Origin: Terramyces sp. JEL0728
Lineage: Eukaryota > Chytridiomycota > Chytridiomycetes > Rhizophydiales > Terramycetaceae
Direction: 5' to 3'
DNA length: 64,000 nucleotides
Assembly: GCA_027603945.1 (NCBI GenBank)
Contig: JADIIU010000024.1
Location: 1-64,000, forward strand
In this document: positions 42,666 to 53,224 of the stretch, piece after piece
Layout: each line of letters begins with the position of its first letter
How positions within the stretch are numbered: position 1 is the stretch's first letter
Made by a program: the position numbers and the translations under genes
Notes under the pieces: model-generated
The model's input: only the letters and a program-made list of their open reading frames with translations
The model's database searches: none
Told to the model about the DNA's origin: nothing

Positions 42666-44288
42666 TTATAAAATTATTTTTCCTGCAATGAAAACCAACC
42701 CGCATAAGGCCCAGATATAATAAAAGAAGCGAACTACTAGCCAAGAAGTGGAAAGTATTTGTAAAAGTAAATTCAAGTGGGAAATAAGAGCAACGCACAT
42801 CCCCACGGTAGCAAAGAAATCAACTCTTTCAGAGAAAAGAGCCAAGATTGGTTGGTAGGCCAAATTTAGATTTTCAGTGAAAACTACTCGAGGATACTCT
42901 TTCTGCTTGTATTCTGCAGATAGAGGCGAAGGGTGATAAGTCTTACTCTTGCGTTTCCTTCTAATTCTGGTCTGCACTGGTTTGATTAGTTGTTTTGGTA
43001 AAAGTGATTCTAAATCCAAATTAAATTCAAAGGAAGGCTTGTCGTCTTCCATAACTACACTAGACGGGATTACTGGCTCTATTAATGTGATTTGTGAGTG
43101 CAAGTTTGACTCAACAATGACTGTGCTGATATTTTGGACTGTGCCGTTTTGGCTAAATGAAGATGGACGGGCTTTAGGCACAGAAATCCTTGAAAATCTA
43201 TTTTCGCTCAAGGAGATTCCTGAATCAAATCGGCGATCTTTTGGCGGAGCAACAATTGTACCAGACATTGATAAAACTCTTCTTGCCGTTTGGGCATTCT
43301 GCAATACTACACAAGATTCTAGATACTCGATCGCATCTTGAATTCGAGCATCGTGCACCGCAAAGTAAAAGGTGTTCATAGAGATTTCTTCTTCAATTGT
43401 TTCAGATTTGATTCTCCTTGCTGGTATAATGTATCTTACTGTCTGATATGTAACTGAGAAAAAGTAACCTTGCGCAAATTTGGTGCACACGACTATAGAA
43501 TTGTACTTGCTTCCATCGTCTTCATCTTCAAACTGGGTGAAATTAGGGTCAAATCTCCATTCATTATCAACAAAAAATTTGAATACGCAGACATCTCCAT
43601 GGTCAATATCTTCACACTCTGCAAAAGCAACATGCAGGTCGTTATTACCATCATAGAACAATTGGATAGGACGTGACCAATTGTTAAACGAGCCCCAGAC
43701 ATATACTTGGCTACCGCCATATTTCCAAGTAAAATAAACAGAACTGCCCATATCCAGCTCTGACTCCATACAATGCGTTTCCAGATCCTTCTTTTTGGTT
43801 TCCGACAGCTCGTTTAATGTTATTAAAGTTTCCTGTGAAGAAGAGCGCAGATGCATTTCTTGCAAAGCGGGCTCCTTGTTATCATTAGCTAATTCCAATA
43901 CGAATTCCGTGGATAATTTAACTAGCACCAAAGTGGGCAAATGTCCGGTTTCCATTGTGGATTGGTTTTCACTACAGTTAGAATTCAAATACCCAAAGGC
44001 CCAGCCATCAAAGACCACCGTGACTTTCACTACTTGTCCCAGCTGAATACTGATTTGGTGAAACTTTTCATCGGACTGTGCTATCCAGTCAGAGATAGCT
44101 ACGTATATCCCAGGCTGTAAATCTTCTTCAGAAATTGTGGTATCGGACTCCAAGTCATCAATAAACTCCAAAGGCTCTGTTATTGCAGCTGGTGATAATT
44201 TATCAGACAGTCGCCTGTCTAATTTTTCAAGCTGCATTTGTATTTGCCTGGCTGTTTGGAGCCAGTTGTCGTCAATTTGAAGTTGCAT
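42666..44288 (-). CDS. SH3 + AMPK-type CBM protein with C-terminal membrane hairpin
   Basis: 533 aa with removal of a 21-nt intron at 43972-43992. That intron has no in-frame stop and a length divisible by three, so the frame stays open (540 aa) if it is retained. Homology to the paralogues (FG|ENQ) supports splicing. SH3 (PGIYVAISDWIAQ...FDGWAFG) is followed by the CBM-like domain (SVYFTWKYGGSQVYVWGSFN, VFKFFVDNEWRFDPN), a disordered Ser-rich linker, and two C-terminal helices (SWLVVRFFYYIWALCGLVF) like those of the gene at 25490. The frame is open to ATG 44411; I prefer ATG 44288 by alignment of MQ... with the paralogues. Confidence 0.78.
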   Translation of the reverse strand: MQLQIDDNWLQTARQIQMQLEKLDRRLSDKLSPAAITEPLEFIDDLESDTTISEEDLQPGIYVAISDWIAQSDEKFHQISIQLGQVVKVTVVFDGWAFGYLNSNCSENQSTMETGHLPTLVLVKLSTEFVLELANDNKEPALQEMHLRSSSQETLITLNELSETKKKDLETHCMESELDMGSSVYFTWKYGGSQVYVWGSFNNWSRPIQLFYDGNNDLHVAFAECEDIDHGDVCVFKFFVDNEWRFDPNFTQFEDEDDGSKYNSIVVCTKFAQGYFFSVTYQTVRYIIPARRIKSETIEEEISMNTFYFAVHDARIQDAIEYLESCVVLQNAQTARRVLSMSGTIVAPPKDRRFDSGISLSENRFSRISVPKARPSSFSQNGTVQNISTVIVESNLHSQITLIEPVIPSSVVMEDDKPSFEFNLDLESLLPKQLIKPVQTRIRRKRKSKTYHPSPLSAEYKQKEYPRVVFTENLNLAYQPILALFSERVDFFATVGMCVALISHLNLLLQILSTSWLVVRFFYYIWALCGLVFIAGKIIL

Positions 44289-44686
44289 ATGGAAGAAAAA
44301 AGGTCGCTGGACTGCTTTTGATTGGTCATATCGGTGCCACTCTGTGAAACATGACCAGACAATTTGACTCGACTGAGTGGGTAAGGATGAAACTAGAAGG
44401 CAGAACAGCATCGCAGTGTAATTCTAGTTGCAAGGAAACTTGTCTGGTGTGCATACGATTCAAACCAGGTTTATCTCTAGCTTTTCTTTGATCAATCTTC
44501 TAACGCAACTTCCAATTTAGGAAGCTAAACAGGGACCTGGAATTTGATCGGCGAAATTACTGAAACCTTTGGCATTGACCTAACAGAATAGCCATAGACC
44601 TATTGATCTCCAGTCATTTCTGAATATGGTCAGATACAGCCTGTTTCAAAAACATGTCTCTGTGAGCTACCAAGTTTATTATACAG
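44289..44686. other. Spacer between SH3-CBM gene and dynamin gene
   Basis: Promoter of the SH3-CBM gene (with its possible upstream ATG at 44411) and the dynamin 3' flank. Nothing else seen. Confidence 0.4.
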
Positions 44687-47006
44687 CTAAAACACATATC
44701 CAAATTCGTGGAGACTCTTGCGAACATGTTCAAGCCGTTCCCGTTTATCTTGATTAACAATTCGCTTTTCAGTGACTCCTGCATCTTCTTTCAGCAAACC
44801 TGCAATTTCACTGTTGCTCTTGTCAAGAATACCTAGCGAATGGACAAGTTCTTTTTCCAGCAATTCTGCAAAATTGGACAAGAAGTGATAGTCAATTTGC
44901 TGACAAATATGGTCTATGAGCCTGGAAGACGAAATTTCAAAGTAAGAATTGGTGCTGGCCATCAAGTCGTACAATACAGTGTCGCTGCTAGGGAATGGTG
45001 TCGTTACACGCGAAATAAGCGACTGAGCATTCAAATTCTTGATCCCAATTTCAGACAAAGCCGCAAGCGCTCTTTTGATTGATTCTCCTCTATTAGTTCC
45101 AGGATATTGTGCAGCAGGAAGAGTAGGTTCCGGCAACGCGGAGACTAAACTATCCATTTCCATCTGCTTGAGTTTGAGAAATCTAGAGGAGTTTACTGTG
45201 AATGGCAATCGTGATTCCATGGAAAGTGTGTGTGACAAGTGTTCAATTGTAATTCGTTGCAAATCACTTTGGAATAGTTGCACTATAAATCTACTATTAA
45301 AACAGCTTACCTGATCTGCCCTTTGAGATTTGAAAACCTGCCAAATACTTCTTCGCTCAGTTTTGTGAGCAAGCCCGACAACTCGCTCGAGATGTTAATC
45401 AACAGCGTGGTTGCGTGTTGCTTCCAATCGTGCTGAAACTTTTTAACCATATGTTCAAAAGCACCGTAGGATGAATAGCCTTCCAGCTCCCTTCCTTTTT
45501 GACCGTTTACTATTGTTCGCAGTTCATCAACGGTAATTTCAAACGACCTGCCAGAAACAGAAGATTTCTGCGAAGGAGGGGTGATATCAGACCGTTTCCA
45601 AAAGCTTGGAGACCCATTTGCAGAAGACTGCGGCGATTTTTCCACTACTAAAGTAGGTTTGCCATTCAAAATTACATCTCTGAATGTTTCAAATTGTCTT
45701 CGAATTTTTTGATTAAACACTTTCAAGTTTTGTTGGGCATTGATGTGGTAGTTTACCAGTGTAGAGAAATGACGAACAGTTTGCAAAAGCTCAATCTTTC
45801 CATCTTCGCCAATTGGCGGCGGCAACGAATCTAATATTTGATTAACCTACTATCAGATTTAAATACCTTTTGTAATTCTACTTCGGTAGAGTGTTCCATG
45901 TCAGGTAAACTGGATTCAATGAGCACGCTTAGTAATCTGCTAAGTTCGTTTCGTAAATCGGGAATACCAAATCTGTCGGATCGAGATTTCAATGTATTCC
46001 ATGGCGCGGTGGTGCTAAAGAAATCATTTTCAAGTTTAAACATATCTTCAGGATTTTGTACTTTGACCATTTGTACTTTACTTGGCAGCTTAACCATGAA
46101 ATAGCCAAGTTTAAGTGGATAGCTGTTTCCCAGCAACATCTGTAGCCATCTTTCGTGAGTTCCGGATTCAATGGTGTCTGGCTTTGTCAAAACTCCAATG
46201 GTTCTTGACCCTTCAGGATCCACCTCTCTTGCCATATGCACAATTGCCTGGTTTTCAATTTCGTCTTTGCACGTAATAACAGCCAATATAATTGAACGCT
46301 GCTTTGAAATGTAGAAATTGACAACATCATTAACCAGTCCAATCATTCTTTTTTCCTGCTTTGGCCCCACGCTCTGAATAATTCCAGGTAAATCAATCAA
46401 AGTCAAGTCGACTTTTGCTCCTGTTATTTCAACACAAACGACATTTCTGGAAAACATGAGCTCGTTATCATCCCGATCCAGAAGCGGATCTCCTTTTTTG
46501 ATTTCACTAATGGGAATCGAAGGGTTTAAAAGTGCTTTTTGTGCCTGTAAAATTGTGTTATCCAGTCCATTTGGAGAGCTTAAAGTTGCAAAGACGGTTT
46601 CCTTGATATTTGACAGTTCCATTCCATGAGGGTCATATTCATTCCGTAATTTCACCACACAGTTCCAATCTTCTTCTTTTGCAGTCAAACGGATTTCAAT
46701 TACACACCTTGTACAAGTTCCTTCGCCTCTAGGTAATGATATCCCGCACACAGCTTCAATAATACTACTTTTTCCGACACTTTGATTACCGCAAACGACA
46801 ATTGTAGGTAAATCCAAATCAACTTGCGCTCCCACATCCCGCAATTGATTTACTAGCTGGACTAATTTTGAAGCTCGTTCTGCGTAAATCCCAGGCAGTG
46901 CACCGACGTTGCCTTCAAGCTCTTCAGTAGATGAATGGTATGTAGAATTTGAAGGGGACCTTTCGACCTGTTCTATTTCTTGCTGCCAAAGTCCTTTTGA
47001 AAACAT
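44687..47006 (-). CDS. Dynamin-like large GTPase (Mx/Vps1-related)
   Basis: 759 aa after introns 45831-45850 (20 nt) and 45291-45310 (20). Mechano-chemical GTPase of membrane fission or remodelling. G1 GNQSVGKSS, Switch I region GEGTCTRC, G3 DLPG, G4 TKPD, then the stalk region (SLPPPIGEDGKIELL restored by splicing) and a C-terminal GTPase-effector-like helix. There is no PH domain or Pro-rich tail. The GTPase N-terminus resembles Mx proteins more than endocytic dynamin. Start at ATG 47006 (the frame extends two codons upstream to a TTG). Cellular membrane target unknown. Confidence 0.9.
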
Positions 47007-47183
47007 GTCCAACTTTTTCGTCAGGTGACTTGTCTCATATTCTCCGCTTGTTCATCTAAACCGCTTTAGCATTAGCTGCTGCTCTATCTTTTCAGAATGG
47101 AGACCTAGCGAGTAGCTTATTAGAATGGTATTGTAGAAGCCGAATATTATAAACCAGATGGATTATTAATGAACCAAATTTAT

Positions 47184-48449
47184 TTAAGCTTTAACTCCCT
47201 TCTTTGCCTTCTTTGTCTTTTTTGTTTTCTTTGTCTTCTTTGCCTTTCTACCTTTCTTGGTCTTTTTGGCCTTTGCCTTGCCAGTGTTTTTCTGTTTCAG
47301 AAGAGAAAAGGCCATTCCTTGATTCCTGCCGGAAGATCCAGGTACGCAAGATAAATCCAAAGTTTGCAAAAGAGTAGTCTTTCCAGGAGCATCAAGAGCC
47401 ACCACTTGGACAGCATTCTTCCCTGGTGTATTCACGAACGCGACATCTTTATCTGCCAATGATGCAATTCGGAAATCAATCGTGTTTCCAGATAAAGGAT
47501 GTTGAGCAACCAAAGTAGCCTTTGGTGATCCATTGCTTGCAACATTGACTTCAGTCAACAAGGAAGTTTTAATGTCTACCATGTACATGTTCTTTGTTCT
47601 TGGGGAGAAATCTGACCAGCAAATCGCACCTTGTCCTTGAACTGGAACAACATTAGATGCTGATTCAGCTCCATTCTGCAAATCAACCAATCCAAATCCA
47701 ACACCGGCATCCGTAAACAAGACTCTGTTGTTGCTGTTTGGCACGAGCGACATTGAGAATGGAGCAACAGAACCTTTTGGTTGGTTTAATACTGGCTTGG
47801 CAGAAAGAGCTTTTCCTTGAACTGCATAGCTGGCAATGAACCCGGTGAAGTTTGCAGGTGGATTTCCTTTAACAGATACCAAAACCTCTGAAGAATCTTC
47901 ATTGAACAGTACATCACTGACAGTTCCAAGTGGTCCATTTGGAGGGGTTGTTTGCGTAAATCCAAGCGGGCGAGTAGTATCCGGCAGACCTCTGAGACCG
48001 TTATTATCTACAGCATAGCACATGACAGAGTTGTTTTTACCTCCATTAACTACACAGAGCATTTGTAGTTTGGAAGAGAACGCCAAAGCAACAGGGAAAT
48101 CACCACAAGAGTCTGCAGTCTGCAGTAATTTGATCTTGGTTGGATCGGCTTGATCAATGCTGAACATGGACACGCTGTTTGAACCAGGATTGACACTGAA
48201 CAAATGTTTGTCGCCAACAATAACAGAATCTTGGGAAAACAGCGAATCTGGGCCTTTGTCACTGTTGTCGGCGATGCCATTTCCTCCCTTTCCACCGGTA
48301 GATACAGTATTTACAATGTTGAGCTTTCCATCCTGGCCAATGGCACTGACAACGACTTGATTGCCATCTGGATTGTTTGTCATAAAGTAAGTGGCTCCTT
48401 GGATGTTGCCGGCAGCAGCAGTTACAATTGAGATGAGTAAGAATTTCAT
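47184..48449 (-). CDS. Secreted beta-propeller-like protein with Lys-rich tail
   Basis: 421 aa, intronless. Signal peptide MKFLLISIVTAAAG; start chosen at ATG 48449, 28 bp after a TATAAG box (48477-48482). The body has propeller-type repeats (SVSMFSIDQADPTKIKLLQT, PVALAFSSKLQMLCVVNGG, NRVLFTDAGVGFGLVDL) like lactonase/carboxymuconate-cyclase-like secreted fungal proteins. The last about 30 residues are Lys/Ala/Thr repeats (KKTKK), likely from codon slippage. It may bind polyanions extracellularly; no enzyme activity can be assigned. Confidence 0.65.
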   Translation of the reverse strand: MKFLLISIVTAAAGNIQGATYFMTNNPDGNQVVVSAIGQDGKLNIVNTVSTGGKGGNGIADNSDKGPDSLFSQDSVIVGDKHLFSVNPGSNSVSMFSIDQADPTKIKLLQTADSCGDFPVALAFSSKLQMLCVVNGGKNNSVMCYAVDNNGLRGLPDTTRPLGFTQTTPPNGPLGTVSDVLFNEDSSEVLVSVKGNPPANFTGFIASYAVQGKALSAKPVLNQPKGSVAPFSMSLVPNSNNRVLFTDAGVGFGLVDLQNGAESASNVVPVQGQGAICWSDFSPRTKNMYMVDIKTSLLTEVNVASNGSPKATLVAQHPLSGNTIDFRIASLADKDVAFVNTPGKNAVQVVALDAPGKTTLLQTLDLSCVPGSSGRNQGMAFSLLKQKNTGKAKAKKTKKGRKAKKTKKTKKTKKAKKGVKA

Positions 48450-48885
48450 TTTAGTGTTTGAAGCTTTTGGCGTGTACTTATACACTTTGATCTAGATTGG
48501 CTCGCTTACTCGGTATCGGTGGCTCAGTCCCCACAATCATATAGCAAACTTTCGCCAGCATTTCTTTGGCGTCTTGCATTCGAAAGTTACTGGTGTACCA
48601 GCATGGCGAGCTCAGTGCACACAAACAGCAATATTGCTATAAAGCCCAGTGAGCTATTGGTATAGCTTGCTAAACACAATAATTGTGGAAAAATCGGTGG
48701 AAAAACAATTTTCCGCAAGTTTCGACAATTTTCCGCAAAAGGTGTAAAATGCATTGAAATAAACGCCTATTCTCTGGGGAAAAAGATCGAGTATTCTGCA
48801 GGACAACAGCTATTCATTGAACGACGATTTCAAGTAAAGACTGCACTATTTGGGTGTTTTCTTCAGCAACAGTTTGGATTCGGGC

Positions 48886-49077
48886 TCAATATTTTTCCCG
48901 ATCAATCATATTAAGATTGTTCTGCCCATTCTGCAACTTTGCTACTGGTGCTGGCAATCCTTCTGGCGGCCAAATCACATAAACCAGCACGTTCTTGTTG
49001 ATACGCGCATATTGGCGATAATAGTAAAACCTGTGTATCCGCTAGTAATTTCTGCATAGCACTGCTTCATAGTTCAT
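48886..49077 (-). CDS. Possible small two-exon gene (56 aa)
   Basis: ATG 49077 gives MNYEA, then a 21-nt GT-AG intron (49042-49062), then a protein-like frame containing RFYYYRQYARINKNVLVYVI and PPEGLPAPVAKLQ, stopping at 48888-48886. The same frame stays open after that stop, so a further intron is possible. Unrecognised. It lies in an otherwise 740-bp gap (48450-49189) between the propeller protein and the divergent hydrolase. Confidence 0.33.
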
Positions 49078-49189
49078 TAATTCTAATCAAATGAAATGTC
49101 ATTACACACTCGTGAAAATAGTGTCATGCGACTATACATGAGACTTTTGGCGTCAAAGTTAGCTTTGAAACTCTACATATTCCAAAGAT

Positions 49190-50529
49190 ATGCAGGAATT
49201 AGAAATCGAAGATGTTGATTTTCACGAAAGATTCCCCAAATTCGAACCAGGATTTCCAAACTTGTTTGTTGCGATTTTCTTTTGTATCAAGACTGTATAT
49301 TTTTCAATAGTCGCAATTCTAAGATACTTTATATTTGGCCCTTTATGTAAGCAATGGAGTTTCTTGTACCATCTGTCCGTATACACGGTAATATACATTA
49401 ATCTAGTCAAAGCGATTGCTGGACATGGATCATAAAGGAAGAGCGCCAGATGTCAAGACAATCCAAAAGTAATTGGTAATTGACGGTAGCGGATCTATGC
49501 AGCCCTCCGTCCTACTCTCTGGACAAATCATTGACGAGTACTACCCAAGATCACAAGCAGCAATTGATTTTCTCAAAAAGCATGCGCCAGGAGAGTGGCC
49601 AGCACCAGCAAACGACCTCGGCCAAGTACATGGCGAATGGCTTATTTGTAAAGAGTCCAACCAGAATTACGTAGTTTATTTATTACACGGTAATTTTCGG
49701 CTGATAAAGGTGGTGCTTATATTTTATGTTCTGCTAAAAGCCACCGAATGCTCGCCAGAGAAGTAGCGATTGCTTCCAAATCCAAAGTGTACAGTAATCG
49801 GTTTTAATTCAGGCATCAATTACAGACTAGCACCTCAAAACCCATACCCTTGTGCCTTGATTGATGCTGTGTCTGGCTACTTGCATTTACTCAAACGGTT
49901 TCATAGCGCAAATATTGTATTTCAAGGAGATGTATTATTTATTAACCATAGTCTGCTGGTGGCGGCTTGGTAATAGCGGCATTGCAAGTCATCAGAGACA
50001 TGGGCCTTCCTGCACCTGCTGGAGGATACTGTCTATCTCCATGGGTACTTTATTATTCATTTAGCTTGATTTGACGCATTCGTGTCCAAGTATCGCTCAG
50101 CACTTGCCATTCGACTATCTCCCTCTCAAGCCAATTGAAGACCCAAGGCTACAGGACCGCAAAAACTATTACACTATTGATAGCTACCTCAAACACCCAT
50201 ATGTCAGTCCTCTATGGGCAAAGGACTTGAGCAACCTTCCTCAATTGCTGTTCCAATGTGGGAGTGTGGAGATGCTGTATGACGAGATAATATCATTCTC
50301 CAAGCATTTTATGCGGGATAACCAAGTAAGTAGAATTACCTGTGAAGTCTACAAAGGACACGTTCATGTATTTCATGTACTGGTCTGGATTTCGCCAGGT
50401 GCAAGGGCAGCGATTGACCGGGCTGGCAAATGGATTCAACAAGTAACTGGCAGAGTTGGAGGAAGAGTCAAAGATACGGGCTTGATCCATATTTCTCACA
50501 ACGGACACGTCCGAAAAGTATATAAATAA
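49190..50529 (+). CDS. Alpha/beta hydrolase, steryl acetyl hydrolase / hormone-sensitive-lipase type
   Basis: 406 aa after six introns: 49388-49406 (19 nt), 49469-49489 (21), 49690-49709 (20), 49794-49812 (19), 49932-49951 (20) and 50045-50064 (20). N-terminal hydrophobic segment (LFVAIFFCIKTVYFSIVAIL), probably a membrane anchor. The oxyanion motif HGGAYILC and the nucleophile motif GDSAGGG both appear only after splicing; one intron ends exactly before the Ser codon. Candidate acid in CGSVEMLYDE and His in YKGHVHVFHVL. By family it deacetylates or hydrolyses lipid esters, probably at the ER. Unspliced, only five short frames are visible. Confidence 0.9.
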
Positions 50530-50548
50530 AATGATGTTGATAATTATA

Positions 50549-51064
50549 TTATAATCCACCTGTACCATCAATCAAATATGGCACTGAAATCATTTCTTCT
50601 CGATTGAGATGGTCCAAGAGTCCATTGCAAAACTCTAGCAGAGCTTCATGGTCGCCATTCACGATTTTCTTTTCCAAACTGACTAGTTCCTTGTGATCCT
50701 TTTCCAAAATATCAATTTCCGCAATGTATTCCGGGTGTAATTTCCTTAGATTTGGGAACCAAAAAGAATCCTCGAGCGAGTGATGGTGGTGGAGCATTCT
50801 GTTGCACTCCTTGAATTTTGGCACGTTGACTTTGTCGGATTGCATTAATGAGGTAAACATTTGGCGGAACATAAAGTGCACTTCTTCTACCAAGTGATGG
50901 CCCATTCCAAACCATCTCGTGTCCTTCTTCCAGTCTTTCAAAAGTATTTCATGAACTTGAGCGGTTGCTCCCCTTCTCTGCACTACATCTTCAATGGTTC
51001 TAAACTCTGCCAGTCGCTGTAAACAAGGAAGCCTCGCCAAGTATTGAATTTCCTTCTTGTTCAT
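50549..51064 (-). CDS. Hemerythrin-domain (HHE) protein
   Basis: 171 aa, intronless. Four-helix bundle with iron-ligand pattern: HHLVEEVHF in helix A, MLHHHHSLEDSFWFPNL in helix B, LEKDHKEL in helix C, and LLDHLNREE in helix D. The family binds non-haem di-iron for O2, NO or iron handling. The stop is 19 bp from the convergent hydrolase stop. Exact role (O2 sensing, nitrosative stress or iron store) cannot be told. Confidence 0.88.
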   Translation of the reverse strand: MNKKEIQYLARLPCLQRLAEFRTIEDVVQRRGATAQVHEILLKDWKKDTRWFGMGHHLVEEVHFMFRQMFTSLMQSDKVNVPKFKECNRMLHHHHSLEDSFWFPNLRKLHPEYIAEIDILEKDHKELVSLEKKIVNGDHEALLEFCNGLLDHLNREEMISVPYLIDGTGGL

Positions 51065-51301
51065 GAGAAAATTTCAAACTGTTTCAAAATGTTTGAAGTT
51101 TGACACTTGACATGCCACTCATAGTAGATTATGGATCGGAAATGAATAAACGGTGCTTAATCGTACCCTATGCATGAACCAGACAACCATCCATATGTGC
51201 AAATTCGAATTACCTTTTTTGATAGAAGGACCGACGAAATGGGAATATGTGGCGCTTATAGTAAGCAATTTTGAGGTTGCTATTTTATCGAAAAACAGTG
51301 A

Positions 51302-53179
51302 ATGTCAGTAGTGTCTCACTCTGAACATTATTCAGAAGTCACCGGCGGTACCGGGACTGGTACGGGAAACGATAGCGACGAATTCGAATTTGAATCCGAC
51401 TCTGAGGACGAAGTATTGGATTTAATGACAAAAACATTGGTACCCCAAAATTAATGTAGAATTTGGAGACTGACTCTGTTGCTGAAAGTATTTCTGGACG
51501 ACGGCCATCAAAAACTGATTTTTCAAGTTATTCAACAAGGCAATTTCAGCATTTCAATCAAACGAGAGAGTTTCCCTTTTCAACTTCAGCACCATCAAGA
51601 TTCAACTCTGGGTTTTCTGACAGAGGGTCGAACCGCTCGACTTCTCCGTCTTTCCCAGATAATTCGGAATATCAGGATGTAATTCCAAAAAGACGGCCAT
51701 CTAATGCCTTTCTGCATGGTGCAAGAACCCAGAGACCGTTTAAATCAGCTCTTAGCGAATTTTCAAACCCAGACAATTATATCAGAGCAAAATCACCCTC
51801 ACAATCTTTGGATATGCCTGCAATTTCTGTACGGAAAAGCTCATTGAACCCAATTGTTAATAACGATGGATATGTTGACCCAACCCTGAGAAGAAATTCC
51901 CAAATAACCACTGCAAACGAATTACCAACGCGAAGGAATTCCCAGTTGAAGATTTTATCAGAAACGAAAGAGAAAGTTACAAAGTCGCAACGAAATAAAC
52001 CAAAATTGATACTGGATACAATTGATGAGGATCAGGAGTACTTTGGTGGAATGTCAACCATTTCAAGATCAAACACTTGGTCAAGTTCTAGAAATCGAAG
52101 GAATTCGTCTCTAATGGACTATTCAGCAACCACCTTTGATACTTGTATATTATCGTCAATGCTGCTCAAAGAAAATCGTAATGGAAATTTCCAAAAGAGA
52201 TTAGTCAGATTTGATGGTACCTTGTTTGTGTGCATGAGTGCATCCAAAGCAAGTTTGCCCCCAAAGAAAGGGACTGTCGCAGATATGGATTTAAAGGATT
52301 CCATCCACACCACCATTAACACTGATTTGTTTGCTTGTGTCAAAGACTACTATCCTGCCGGGTCGACTTTTGCTTCTCTAGCAAGGTCTCTGATTTCAGA
52401 AGGAAACGACAAGTATCCAAATCCAAATTCCAAAAAATATTACATACCGAAGGTAGATGTTTCTAACCTAGTGGGTTATTCCTATTCATGAAATTAAAGC
52501 AATCATTACAAACATGGATCCCGACAAGCCCGAATCGGCTAGATCTCTTACTTTTACAATTGTCACAATACAAGATTACAGACACACTTTCAAAGCACTC
52601 TCCTCAAGCCAGTTATTAAGATGGAAATATTTGATTGAATACATGATTGAACACAAATCACGACCAAATCCACTTTCAGTTAATAACCAGCTAGTTTCTG
52701 ACACTGCCCAAGTTACTGTTTCGCAAGTGACAAGTGTGCATCAATATATGCTTCACCAAGATAGCTGGAAGACTGCTCTTGAAACAAATTTGGCAACACA
52801 TACAAATGCCAAACGATCTGTCACAACAATCCAATTAACGGAAAATGGATTAAAGATTTTACCGTATAAAGTGATCCAGACCCGTGGCACTCTGAAAAAA
52901 GGACCTCCACAGCAACCATTTGAACGGCCACAGAGTAGGCAAAACCACAGCAGATTTGCAAACAAACGAACTAGTATTCTAGACAATGCGTCCCAGGCTG
53001 GAACAATTAGACGACCTAGTTCAACTGTCCCATATTCCATGAGTGAAAGTAATTCATACCAAACACTCAATGAAAATGAGATTTTGAATCAATTGGATGA
53101 GTTGGATCATCAGCTAGAGAAAGTACGGCCTGAAACACATGCAGTAAGGTAGCCAAATCATTAATATAGAAATAACTAG
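51302..53179 (+). CDS. PH-domain protein with long disordered N-terminus
   Basis: 605 aa after introns 51440-51459 (20 nt), 52453-52471 (19) and 53149-53169 (21). Exon 1 encodes an acidic Gly/Thr/Glu tail (MSVVSHSEHYSEVTG). Residues about 60-260 are Ser/Arg-rich and disordered with RRPS/RRNS-type phosphorylation-like sites. The second intron joins KYYIPK to WVIPIHEIKAIITNMDP, completing a PH domain (about residues 265-400, ending LLRWKYLIEYM). The last intron only adds NN before the stop; without it the gene ends at 53152. Probably a phosphoinositide-dependent signalling or polarity protein. Confidence 0.8.
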
Positions 53180-53224
53180 ATAGACAAAGGATTTGTATAG
53201 ATTGACCTCTTAATAAAACACCTC

